A stretch of 64,000 nt of DNA from Bacteroides caecigallinarum (GTDB lineage: Bacteria; Bacteroidota; Bacteroidia; Bacteroidales; Bacteroidaceae), in the NCBI RefSeq assembly GCF_021531075.1, contig NZ_JADYTJ010000008.1, positions 1-64,000 of the forward strand. Reading direction: 5' to 3'. The position numbers were made by a program, and so were the translations under genes. Position 1 is the stretch's first letter, and every line of letters starts with the position of its first letter. This document shows, one piece after another, positions 8,544 to 17,211 of the stretch. A model generated the notes under the pieces. The model ran no database searches. It was not told the DNA's origin and saw nothing but the letters and a program-made list of their open reading frames with translations.

Positions 8544-10289
8544 ATGAAAAGTCATATAGGAAAAATAAGTACTGTTTTTATAATATCACTATGCTTGTAT
8601 TCATGTAAGGATGGAAATGTGATAAATGATTTGTCTGATAATTGTATCAATTTTACTGCCGCACTGGGTAATGTGCCAAGCAGAATCACCGGAAACACAT
8701 GGGACGGTGATGAGACTGTAGGTATAAGCCTGAATGGTAATGATGAAAAATCTAAGACCTATAATGTAGATAGTAATGGTCAATTAACGGCTACTGACGG
8801 TAATTTTGTTTGGGACGGCAGTCAATTTCAAGTAAAGGCCTGGAGTCCTGCAATTGTTAGTAACTTCATTTTGACCGACCAGTCAACGGAGGATAAGTTT
8901 TACGACTGTGATTTCCTGATTTGTAATACATCCGGTGAGTCTAAGAATGTAAATCTTGAGTTTAAGCATAAAATGACAAGAATGTGGTGGCAATTGCAAA
9001 CTACCAGAGGATATACCACAGAACAGGTAAATGCAGCAAAAGTGTATTTTTATGGTTATTTGTCGGTAAACTTTGATAAAGGTGAGTTATCTGGTGTAGG
9101 CGAACCAAACCAGCTTATTTCTACATTTAATACTGGTGAGGGAAATTCAAGAACAGGAGAAGCTATGATGGTGCCATGCGCGATGTGGAACAAACCTTTG
9201 ATAAGAGTTGAAATCGGTGGTGATAATTTTGTATATACTCCACGTAAGTCTAATAGTGATGATTTAGCTAAAAATAAAGGTATTCTTCTTGAAAATACAA
9301 TACAGAGATATTATATATCTGTGAGCCGTGAAGGTTTGTCAGTAGATATGAATGCGGAAAGTATTGATTGGAATAATCAGATTGTAAGTAATGGTTCCGT
9401 TGTAGATGCCAAATTCAAACTTTCATTAAATGAACATCAGCTTACAGATATTAATATAACAGGTGTTACAGATTCTTATATTAATAGTAATACTTTTTCA
9501 GTCTCATATACAGAAAATGCCCAAGGAGGACTTTTGTGTGAAGGTGTATGCGATGCTCAGAGAACTATTTCAGGGAATACTCATACATATACGTTCACTA
9601 ATATAGCATCCGATATTATCCTGACTTATACAGATGAGTATGTAGCTGTAGGAGATTATTATTACTCGGATGGAACATGGGGTACCAGTTCTACTAAGAA
9701 TGGTGTAACAACTCTTGGAAGAGTGTTTAAAGTTGGCATAGATGACACTGATGATGTGTCGTATTATGATGGAAAGATGTCTGAAATCAGAGGCTATGTT
9801 GTTTGTGACCCTGCATATATAACGTCAAGCTATCAATGGATAAAAACATCTGATGGCGCTTACAAAGACCTTTTAGATACGTTGGATGGTCTTGCTGATA
9901 CTGACAGAAACAATGTCAGTGACTATTTGGGCTATAAACTCACCAAAGGAATTACCGCCGCTCTTGATAAATTTGAGAGTAAAGAAGAAGGACAGACCTT
10001 GGAAACAGAATTTCCATTGTATTATTTTTTCAATAATCAAGATTCGTTGAATGCTCCGGATGGCACGTCAGGATGGTATATCCCGTCAGTTGCACAGCTT
10101 CAGGATATTAATTCTGCAAATGTTTATGAAGGATTCTCAGGCGAATATTGGTCTTCAAATGTTTATGCAGAAAGAAGCGACAGTGGAATTAGTAGAGTAT
10201 GGGCATTGGATTATAATACATCTGAAAGAAATGAAGGAAGTTGTTGGGCATCCGATGATAGAAAACTTGTTTTAGTATTAACTTTCTAA
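8544..10289 (+). CDS. Fimbrillin-family lipoprotein with lectin-like C-terminus (copy A2)
   Basis: A 581-residue lipoprotein, Cys21 followed by KDGN, paralogous to the product of 3871-5613. The N-terminal fimbrillin part contains KMTRMWWQLQ and MMVPCAMWNKPLIRVEI. The C-terminal DUF1566/lectin-like part contains SGWYIPSVAQLQDI and GEYWSSN. The central segments diverge most, while both ends stay alike. It lies 30 bp after the 338-residue fimbrillin and 10 bp before its partner. A surface binding role is inferred. Confidence 0.75.
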   Translation: MKSHIGKISTVFIISLCLYSCKDGNVINDLSDNCINFTAALGNVPSRITGNTWDGDETVGISLNGNDEKSKTYNVDSNGQLTATDGNFVWDGSQFQVKAWSPAIVSNFILTDQSTEDKFYDCDFLICNTSGESKNVNLEFKHKMTRMWWQLQTTRGYTTEQVNAAKVYFYGYLSVNFDKGELSGVGEPNQLISTFNTGEGNSRTGEAMMVPCAMWNKPLIRVEIGGDNFVYTPRKSNSDDLAKNKGILLENTIQRYYISVSREGLSVDMNAESIDWNNQIVSNGSVVDAKFKLSLNEHQLTDINITGVTDSYINSNTFSVSYTENAQGGLLCEGVCDAQRTISGNTHTYTFTNIASDIILTYTDEYVAVGDYYYSDGTWGTSSTKNGVTTLGRVFKVGIDDTDDVSYYDGKMSEIRGYVVCDPAYITSSYQWIKTSDGAYKDLLDTLDGLADTDRNNVSDYLGYKLTKGITAALDKFESKEEGQTLETEFPLYYFFNNQDSLNAPDGTSGWYIPSVAQLQDINSANVYEGFSGEYWSSNVYAERSDSGISRVWALDYNTSERNEGSCWASDDRKLVLVLTF

Positions 10290-10299
10290 AGATACAATT

Positions 10300-11751
10300 A
10301 TGAACTTAAAATATATTTTGGCTTTAATGATTGTTCCAATCTTCTTTTCATCTTGTAACAGAGAAGAAGTATTTGGCGATGAGGTGAATAATATTATCAA
10401 ATTGAATAGTGTTAGATTGGATGGATTTTGTAATGGTCAGTTGTCTCGTTCCACATATTCCGGATATGCTACTTCGTTTGAAAATACTGACCAATTAGGT
10501 CTTATCCTGATTGATAATTCAGGTAATCAGACAGGTAATGTACCTTTTACTTATTCTGCAGAAGGTTGGAAGAATGATAATATGCAATATTATTCTTCAG
10601 ACATAGATAAGATTATTGCATATTTCCCATACAATAAAAATTTATCTACAGAAATTACAACCCTGGATGGTCTAAAGAATAGTATAGAAATCAGTAATGA
10701 CCAAAGTGATTTGGAAAATTTCAAGTCAATGGACTTGTTGGTATGCGAAATATCAGATCCTTCTCCAGCCTTGGATTTGCTATTTAAACATGCTTTTTCA
10801 TTAATTGACCTTTCTGCAATATCCAGTGTGACAGTAGATGGTGAAACGTTCAGTTTTAATGTGGAATTGTCAAATCCCGCATTCTCTATTGGCGGTACAA
10901 TGTACAACCCTTGTGGTTTGAATGGTTCTTATGTATGTCTGGTTAAGGATGATCAGAACCTCAAGCAAAACGATTTCCGTTATTTTTACTCTGTTGGAGG
11001 AAAGTCTCATGTAAAGACTGTAAATGAGGAAATTAATCTGGAAGCCGGTACAAGATATACATTTCCATGCATTGTTGGCGGGCAAGGAACGAAGGAATTG
11101 TCTGCAGGTGATTTTTATTGCGTGTCAAATTCCGGAAATAATGTAATACTTCCTGGTGTGGCTTCTAACATTCCTGAAGGATTGACTTGTAAAGGAATAG
11201 TATTCCACGTTATGGACACAGATGAATGGGGTACTTTTACATCTACTAATGATTTGACCGCAGAGAATTTATCCGGTTATAATGGAAATCACGGGTTGGT
11301 TGTTTCTATAGCTAATGGTAATCCTTTCGGTACAATGACTGTAGAACAATTACAAAATGTTTTTACTGATGATGATACTTCATCAAATAAGGATTTGTCT
11401 AATGGTTATAAATTGACCGGTATATTAGCAGACGCATCAACTACGGATGGAAACATTTCGTTCACGGCATTAAGTAATCATACAGAAGAACTATACAACT
11501 GTACATCTTGGTATGTTCCTTCTTTTAATGAATTAAAATATTTGATTCGAGGTGAGGACATCGCAAATATTTCTGTTTCAGGTATGGAATATATCAACGG
11601 ACAATTGGAAAAAGTGGAAAATTCTAATCAAATTGTGGGAAATGTTTCATCAATTACATTCGATAAAGGTTTTTGTATAATGCAAAATGGTGATGAGATG
11701 GGATGGCATGGTGTACCAGATGAGAGCGTACGACCAATTTGTGCTTTTTAA
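10300..11751 (+). CDS. Fimbrillin-family lipoprotein (copy B2)
   Basis: A 483-residue lipoprotein, Cys19 followed by NREE, paralogous to the product of 5633-7135. Shared blocks include AYFPY, MDLLVCEIS, KQNDFRYFYSV, GYNGNHGLVVS, TSWYVPSFNELKYLIRGED and the C-terminal RPICAF. The conserved C-terminal part with a Trp-x-x-Pro-Ser core resembles the lectin-like domain of the A proteins. It is followed 15 bp later by the GH3 gene. Probably a surface adhesin component. Confidence 0.72.
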   Translation: MNLKYILALMIVPIFFSSCNREEVFGDEVNNIIKLNSVRLDGFCNGQLSRSTYSGYATSFENTDQLGLILIDNSGNQTGNVPFTYSAEGWKNDNMQYYSSDIDKIIAYFPYNKNLSTEITTLDGLKNSIEISNDQSDLENFKSMDLLVCEISDPSPALDLLFKHAFSLIDLSAISSVTVDGETFSFNVELSNPAFSIGGTMYNPCGLNGSYVCLVKDDQNLKQNDFRYFYSVGGKSHVKTVNEEINLEAGTRYTFPCIVGGQGTKELSAGDFYCVSNSGNNVILPGVASNIPEGLTCKGIVFHVMDTDEWGTFTSTNDLTAENLSGYNGNHGLVVSIANGNPFGTMTVEQLQNVFTDDDTSSNKDLSNGYKLTGILADASTTDGNISFTALSNHTEELYNCTSWYVPSFNELKYLIRGEDIANISVSGMEYINGQLEKVENSNQIVGNVSSITFDKGFCIMQNGDEMGWHGVPDESVRPICAF

Positions 11752-11766
11752 TTTTAAAGTAGAATA

Positions 11767-14010
11767 ATGAAAATGAAAAAGAACATTTTATATGCAATAG
11801 CTTTGGCTGTATCCTTTGTTGGTTGCAGCCGACCACAGGACAAAAGAACAGAGATAGAAAACAAGGTAGAAACCTTGCTCCATAAAATGACCTTAGAAGA
11901 AAAGCTCGGTCAGATGAACCAGCTCAGTCCATGGAATTTTGAAGAGTTGGCAGATCGGGTACGTAAAGGTGAGGTGGGGTCCATCCTTAATGTCGTGAAT
12001 TCGGAAGAGATCAATAAGATACAGAATATTGCCGTGGAAGAATCACGCCTTGGTATTCCTATTCTTGTTTCGCGCGATGTTATTCATGGATATAAGACTA
12101 TTTTCCCTATACCGCTGGGACAGGCCGCTACATTCAATCCCGAAGTTGTAGAGAAAGGCGCGCGAGTTGCGGCTGTTGAAGCATCGGCCGATGGCATACG
12201 CTGGACATTTGCGCCTATGATTGATGTTTCCCGTGACCCTCGCTGGGGGCGTATTGCCGAAAGTTGCGGAGAAGACCCTTATCTGAATGCTGTTATGGGA
12301 ACAGCCATGATTAAGGGATTTCAGGGTGACTCTTTGAATGATCCTACTGCAATAGCTGCCTGTGCAAAACACTTTGTTGCATATGGTGCTTCTGAGGGTG
12401 GTAAAGACTATAACTCGACTTTCATTCCGGAACGTGTACTACGTAATGTTTATCTTCCTCCTTTCAAGGCAGCTGTAGATGCAGGATGTGCCACTTTTAT
12501 GACTTCTTTCAATGATAATGACGGTATTCCCGGAACAGCCAATAAATTTGTTCTGAAAGATATTCTCCGTGACGAATGGAAATTTGATGGTATGGTGGTT
12601 ACAGACTGGACTTCTACTGCAGAAATGATTAATCATGGTTTCTGTACAGACGGCAAGGACGCAGCAGAGAAATCTGTAAATGCTGGAGTGGATATGGAGA
12701 TGGTGAGCGAAACTTTCATAAAGAATCTGAAGCAGTCGGTGGCTGAAGGAAAGGTTTCTATGGAAACTATAGACAATGCCGTAAGAAACATTCTCCGTCT
12801 GAAATTCCGTCTGGGACTGTTTGAAAATCCTTATATCGTAACTCCTCAGTCTGTTAAATATGCAGAAGAACATCTTTTGGCTGCGAAAACTGCTGCTGAA
12901 CAGTCAGTAATTCTTCTGAAGAATGATGCACAGACATTGCCACTTACCGATAAAGTCAAGACAGTGGCCGTTGTCGGTCCTATGGCGGATGCTCCATACG
13001 AACAGATGGGTACATGGGTGTTCGACGGTGAAAAGGAACACACACAGACTCCTCTGAAAGCTATCAGGGAAATGTATGGCGACAAGGTGAACGTAATCTT
13101 CGAACAAGGATTGGCATATAGCCGCGACAAGAATACATCCGGTATCGCAAAGGCTGTGAATGCTGCACGCCGTGCTGATGTAGTGGTATGTTTCGTAGGC
13201 GAGGAATCAATCCTTTCCGGTGAGGCTCATTCGTTGGCAAACCTTGATTTGCAGGGAGCACAGAGTCAGTTGATTAAATCGCTTGCTGCTACCGGTAAAC
13301 CTGTGGTAACAGTAGTAATGGCCGGTCGCCAGCTAACTATCTCTGATGAGGTTGAGGCTTCGGATGCTGTACTTTACTCGTTCCATCCGGGAACAATGGG
13401 TGGTCCTGCCATTGCGGACATTCTTTTTGGAAAGGTTAATCCTAGCGGTAAGACTCCTGTTACATTCCCACGTATGACAGGTCAGGCTCCAATCTATTAT
13501 GCCCACAACAATACAGGACGCCCTGCAAATCCTACAGAGATGCTTATTGATGAAATCCCTGTTGAGGCAGGACAGACTTCAGTGGGATGCCGTTCGTTCT
13601 ATCTTGATGCGGGAAATTCTCCTTTGTTCCCGTTCGGATACGGTCTTTCATATACAAACTTTGAATACAGCGACTTGAAACTGGCTTCAGACAAGCTTAC
13701 TGTTGACGGAGAGGTTAACGTAAGTGTAAACCTGAAGAATGCAGGTAAGTATGATGGAACTGAAGTTGTACAGTTGTATGTACAGGATAAGGTTGGTTCT
13801 GTCACTCGTCCGGTGAAAGAGCTCAAGGCTTTCCAGAGAGTGGAACTTAAGGCTGGAGAAAGCAAGACAGTAACGTTCTCGCTTCCTGTATCAGACCTTG
13901 CCTTCTGGCGTTACGACATGAGTTATGGTGTTGAAGCAGGTGACTTCAAACTGTGGGTAGGAACTAACAGTGCAGAAGGACTGTCAGCAGAATTCTCTGT
14001 TATGAATTAA
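11767..14010 (+). CDS. bglX: GH3 beta-glucosidase (BglX-like)
   Basis: A 747-residue lipoprotein, Cys20 followed by SRPQ without acidic residues, so more likely periplasmic than surface-exposed. The GH3 N-terminal barrel starts at MTLEEKLGQM. The nucleophile is Asp280 in MVVTDWTS. Substrate-binding motifs DPRWGR and KHFVAYG are present, followed by the alpha/beta sandwich (VVGPMAD, GEESILSGEAHS, HPGTMGGPA) and a fibronectin-III-like C-terminus (GTEVVQLYVQD). It would release glucose from beta-gluco-oligosaccharides made by the GH16 enzyme. It is last in the fimbrillin operon and followed by a strong terminator. Confidence 0.92.
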   Translation: MKMKKNILYAIALAVSFVGCSRPQDKRTEIENKVETLLHKMTLEEKLGQMNQLSPWNFEELADRVRKGEVGSILNVVNSEEINKIQNIAVEESRLGIPILVSRDVIHGYKTIFPIPLGQAATFNPEVVEKGARVAAVEASADGIRWTFAPMIDVSRDPRWGRIAESCGEDPYLNAVMGTAMIKGFQGDSLNDPTAIAACAKHFVAYGASEGGKDYNSTFIPERVLRNVYLPPFKAAVDAGCATFMTSFNDNDGIPGTANKFVLKDILRDEWKFDGMVVTDWTSTAEMINHGFCTDGKDAAEKSVNAGVDMEMVSETFIKNLKQSVAEGKVSMETIDNAVRNILRLKFRLGLFENPYIVTPQSVKYAEEHLLAAKTAAEQSVILLKNDAQTLPLTDKVKTVAVVGPMADAPYEQMGTWVFDGEKEHTQTPLKAIREMYGDKVNVIFEQGLAYSRDKNTSGIAKAVNAARRADVVVCFVGEESILSGEAHSLANLDLQGAQSQLIKSLAATGKPVVTVVMAGRQLTISDEVEASDAVLYSFHPGTMGGPAIADILFGKVNPSGKTPVTFPRMTGQAPIYYAHNNTGRPANPTEMLIDEIPVEAGQTSVGCRSFYLDAGNSPLFPFGYGLSYTNFEYSDLKLASDKLTVDGEVNVSVNLKNAGKYDGTEVVQLYVQDKVGSVTRPVKELKAFQRVELKAGESKTVTFSLPVSDLAFWRYDMSYGVEAGDFKLWVGTNSAEGLSAEFSVMN

Positions 14011-14027
14011 TACTGATAACATAATAT

Positions 14028-14084
14028 ATTAAATGGCATTTAAACAGCGTTCAAACACTGTTTAAATGCCATTTAATTTTTTTT
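14028..14084 (+). terminator. Strong hairpin terminator built from 11-bp units
   Basis: The arms TTAAATGGCATTTAAACAG (14029-14047) and CTGTTTAAATGCCATTTAA (14058-14076) are perfect inverse complements of 19 bp with a 10-nt loop, followed by eight T. This is a rho-independent terminator 18 nt after the GH3 stop. The sequence is also an 11-bp array from 14028: ATTAAATGGCA, TTTAAACAGCG, TTCAAACACTG, TTTAAATGCCA, TTTAATTTTTT. The same units recur at 57451. Confidence 0.9.
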
Positions 14085-14108
14085 GTAAAAATGACAAATG
14101 ATTTTGAT

Positions 14109-15359
14109 TTAGAAGAATACCAGTCCAGCTTCTACTATAGGGTGCTTGGAGTAGGCCTGATTGTTTTTATATGTTCTTTCCCATGAATAACCTCCGGCTA
14201 TAAATAGTCCTATTTTTTTGAACGGGTTATATTCCAGTCCCATTCTGGGCTGAATGGCGTATAATCTGTCTGGGATATCCGTGTTGCTCAATGTTTCTAT
14301 GTGGCAATATCCTATATCAGTATTAAGATATAGTTTGTTTTTAATGAGTGGAAATGCCAGTCCTGTTCTGTATATACCGGCTACAGATGCTTTTTCTGTG
14401 AGTTCGCCAAGTATCATTCCTGCTCCCAGTTGTGTGTAAATCAGATTATTCTTAAACCTTACTGCTACATTGGTTTTCGAAAGATTTCCTCCTGATATAA
14501 TTACTTGGGTGCGTGTCTGCGGTTTGAGGTTTATAAGACCTACCTGGCGTGTACAGCTGTCCCCGCTTATATTCAATACTCCTATCTGTAACCCTTTGCT
14601 GCATTGGTTACTTACGTTTGCAAATCCCAGCTGTAGTCCTTTATTATCACCCGAATAATTTACCACTCCACCTATTTGTGCACCTTCATTTATAACACTA
14701 ACATTGCTCAAGCCTGCAAATTGTAGTCCTTTGTTTTTGTTTCCTGCAATATTCATTAATGATGAGAGCTGTATTCCTTTCATGTCTTTGCCGGTAACGT
14801 TTGTCAGACCGCTTATGGCTACTCCTCTTTGTTCATTGCCAGCTATATTTGCCAAACCTGAAATCATCATTCCGCTCATGTTTACTGATCCCATATTCAT
14901 AAGCCCTGTTACCATGAGTCCTTTCTGGTTGTTGCCTGCAAGGTTCCCTATTCCGGAAAACTGAACTCCATAAGTCGATTTGCCGCTGATATTGAACAAA
15001 CCGCCAATTCTTAGACCATGTGACCTTATTCCGGAAATGTTGGCCAGACCTGCCACTTGCATACCTGAACTTCTGTTGCCTACGATATTTACAAAACCGG
15101 AAGCCTGGAATCCTGCTGTTTTTTGATGTACTACGTCGGATATAATATTAATACTTGCTCCGTTCAGGTTCTGGTAGTTACTAAGCAGACCAAGGTTGAA
15201 ATAGGTTCTACGGTTGTTGGTTTTCTGGCTGCTTATACTCAAAGAAATGTTTTTCCCTTTTTTCAAGCCATATACCTGAGCATGTGTGGGGGAAAATATA
15301 GTTCCTGCCAGTGCCATGACTGACAGGAACATACTGATGTTTTTAGAAATTTTTTTCAT
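14109..15359 (-). CDS. Surface repeat protein, LA_2272-like
   Basis: A 416-residue product with a cleavable signal peptide (about 1-27, ending THAQ). From about residue 80 to 275 it carries around 12 imperfect 16-residue repeats of the form G-[LMV]-Q-[IVF]-x-G-L-x-N-[IV]-[SA]-G. The C-terminal part (about 290-416) has strands ending VEAGLVFF, like a small outer-membrane barrel. The pattern fits proteins annotated as LA_2272-type surface repeat proteins. The repeats probably stack as a solenoid. Function unknown. It converges on the GH3 operon. Confidence 0.72.
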   Translation of the reverse strand: MKKISKNISMFLSVMALAGTIFSPTHAQVYGLKKGKNISLSISSQKTNNRRTYFNLGLLSNYQNLNGASINIISDVVHQKTAGFQASGFVNIVGNRSSGMQVAGLANISGIRSHGLRIGGLFNISGKSTYGVQFSGIGNLAGNNQKGLMVTGLMNMGSVNMSGMMISGLANIAGNEQRGVAISGLTNVTGKDMKGIQLSSLMNIAGNKNKGLQFAGLSNVSVINEGAQIGGVVNYSGDNKGLQLGFANVSNQCSKGLQIGVLNISGDSCTRQVGLINLKPQTRTQVIISGGNLSKTNVAVRFKNNLIYTQLGAGMILGELTEKASVAGIYRTGLAFPLIKNKLYLNTDIGYCHIETLSNTDIPDRLYAIQPRMGLEYNPFKKIGLFIAGGYSWERTYKNNQAYSKHPIVEAGLVFF

Positions 15360-15362
15360 TGA

Positions 15363-17021
15363 TTATTTTACGTTCTGATACAAGAAACGTTTAATACTCT
15401 TTTTAGGAGTTTTCTCAAATTCTTCCGGATATATCTTCACACGTGATATCTGTGAGTATGCAGGAAGTTCTGAATTCAGTGCTACACGGTTTTCTTCCAT
15501 AACCTTTTCTATGTCGGCTGTACTCATTCCGTGAGCATATGCTTCGTCGAAGTCAGGATAAATAAGTGCAGCCAGTTTGTGGTCTTCCTGCTGGATTACG
15601 ATACTTTCGCATACGAATGGAAGATTATTGAGCTTGTCTTCTATCTCTTCCGGATAGATGTTTTGTCCTGAAGGTCCTAGAAGCATGTTCTTGCTACGGC
15701 CTTTTATAGTGATGTTACCATTTTCATCCATTATACCCAAGTCGCCAGTATGGAGCCATCCGTCTTTATCTATGGCCTGTGCTGTAGCTTCTGGGTTCTT
15801 ATAGTAACCTAGCATTACATTATCACCTCTGGTCATGATTTCGCCTACTATGTTTGCAGGGTCAGGACTGTCTATCTTTACTTCCATTCGAGGAGCTGCT
15901 TTGCCGCAAGAACCTGGCTTGAAACGTTTCCAGTCTTCATAACAGATAATAGGACCACACTCAGTCATACCGTAACCTACTGTGTATGGGAATTCTATAC
16001 TCCTCAACAGCTTTTCTACGTCCTGATTGAATGCCGCACCACCGATGATTACTTCGTAGAAGTTTCCTCCGAATGCCTGTACCATATGTTCTTTTACAGT
16101 GGCTTTTATTTTGTCGTTGATTATAGGTACTTTCAGAAGAATTTTCATCTTGAGTGTCTCAAGTTTAGGGAGAACATTCTTTTTGATGATTTTTTCTATT
16201 ATAAGAGGAACAGAAATTACGATATTAGGTTTTACATCTGCAAATGCCTGGAAAATGATTTTCGGACTAGGCATACGTGTAAGGAAGTATATATGACATC
16301 CCGAACACATTTCGTATATGAATTCGAATGCCAGACCATACATGTGTGCCATAGGAAGGATGGAAATAACCTTATCGCCCGGTTTGAGTGACAATACTTC
16401 GAAAGCAAACTGGGTGTTCGACCATAATGATCTGTATGGAAGCATTACACCTTTAGAGAAACTTGTAGTTCCTGAAGTGTAGTTTATGATGGCCAGTTCC
16501 TCAGGATTGTCGCGACGGTATGACACATGTTCGCGTCTGAAGTTTTTAGGGAATTTCTTTCCGAACATTTCATTAAGGTGTTCTCTGGCATAAAGAAGTT
16601 TTTCGCTTCGACAAACCAATAGTGTGAAATCTGTCATGAGTATGATACCTTCAAGTGCGGGCATTTCTGCTTCGTTGAGGTTTTCCCATGCCATGTCGCC
16701 CACGAACAGGATGCGTGCATCCGAGTGGTTTACTATGTTATGAACATTGTCCGGTTTGAATTCATGTAGGATAGGCACTGCTACTGCACCATATGTAAGG
16801 ATTGCCAGAAAAGCTACTCCCCAGTGCGAACTGTTTCGGCCACACAGAGCTACTTTGTCTCCGGGCTTTACACCGCTTTCCTCTAAAAGAATATGAAGTT
16901 TTTCTATCTTTCTGGCTACGTCCTTGTACTGAAGTGTTGCACCTTTATAGTCTGTCAAGGCGTCAAGGTCCCAGTTTTTCTTGATACTTTCTTCTATGAA
17001 AGCTATGAAACTTTTTCCCAT
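15363..17021 (-). CDS. AMP-dependent acyl-CoA synthetase/ligase
   Basis: About 552 residues from the chosen start MGKSFIAFIEES. An ATG 24 bp further upstream is possible. The ANL-superfamily signature YTSGTTSFSKG is at 181-191. Further motifs are GYGMTECGP, the HTGDLGIMDENG hinge region and a final P-K-K-S-I-K-R catalytic-lysine segment. The family activates a carboxylic acid with ATP and joins it to CoA. The N-terminal layout resembles long-chain fatty acyl-CoA synthetases. The exact acid is not evident. It is transcribed alone from a well-matched promoter at 17062-17092. Confidence 0.88.
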   Translation of the reverse strand: MGKSFIAFIEESIKKNWDLDALTDYKGATLQYKDVARKIEKLHILLEESGVKPGDKVALCGRNSSHWGVAFLAILTYGAVAVPILHEFKPDNVHNIVNHSDARILFVGDMAWENLNEAEMPALEGIILMTDFTLLVCRSEKLLYAREHLNEMFGKKFPKNFRREHVSYRRDNPEELAIINYTSGTTSFSKGVMLPYRSLWSNTQFAFEVLSLKPGDKVISILPMAHMYGLAFEFIYEMCSGCHIYFLTRMPSPKIIFQAFADVKPNIVISVPLIIEKIIKKNVLPKLETLKMKILLKVPIINDKIKATVKEHMVQAFGGNFYEVIIGGAAFNQDVEKLLRSIEFPYTVGYGMTECGPIICYEDWKRFKPGSCGKAAPRMEVKIDSPDPANIVGEIMTRGDNVMLGYYKNPEATAQAIDKDGWLHTGDLGIMDENGNITIKGRSKNMLLGPSGQNIYPEEIEDKLNNLPFVCESIVIQQEDHKLAALIYPDFDEAYAHGMSTADIEKVMEENRVALNSELPAYSQISRVKIYPEEFEKTPKKSIKRFLYQNVK

Positions 17022-17061
17022 AATTGATGTTTTGAATATGCACAAAATTCAGTGTGTTGTG

Positions 17062-17092
17062 CAAATATACGATTTAGTTATAAGTATTCAAA
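17062..17092 (-). promoter_or_regulatory. Bacteroidetes-type promoter of the acyl-CoA synthetase gene
   Basis: On the minus strand a -33 TTTG (17092-17089) and a -7 TATATTTG (17069-17062) are separated by 19 bp. This matches the Bacteroides consensus TTTG-N19/21-TAnnTTTG. It lies 41 bp upstream of the chosen start codon. Confidence 0.7.
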
Positions 17093-17126
17093 TTATTTGT
17101 CAATAAAACGTAATAAAATGAAAGGT

Positions 17127-17174
17127 GTTCTCGATAAATAGTTTTTATAATATTTTTTAACTATTGTCGGGAAC
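17127..17174. terminator. Imperfect hairpin downstream of the dihydroorotate dehydrogenase-like gene
   Basis: The arms GTTCTCGATAAATAGTT (17127-17143) and AACTATTGTCGGGAAC (17159-17174) pair with one bulge and G-U pairs around an AT-rich loop. It lies 38 bp past the end of the gene at 17212-18186. A clear U-tract is lacking, so this is a weak terminator call. Confidence 0.4.
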
Positions 17175-17211
17175 ATCTTTTCCTACTTGTATTATAACCT
17201 ATATGTTTATA

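Noticed and set aside
3871-11751. Diversity-generating retroelement with lectin-fold targets
   Set aside because: The C-terminal lectin-like cores fit target proteins, but no reverse transcriptase, accessory gene or template repeat is visible.
15363-17045. Upstream ATG at 17045 for the acyl-CoA synthetase
   Set aside because: It would lie closer to the -7 box and add eight residues not typical of the family. The MGKSF start is preferred, though not proven.
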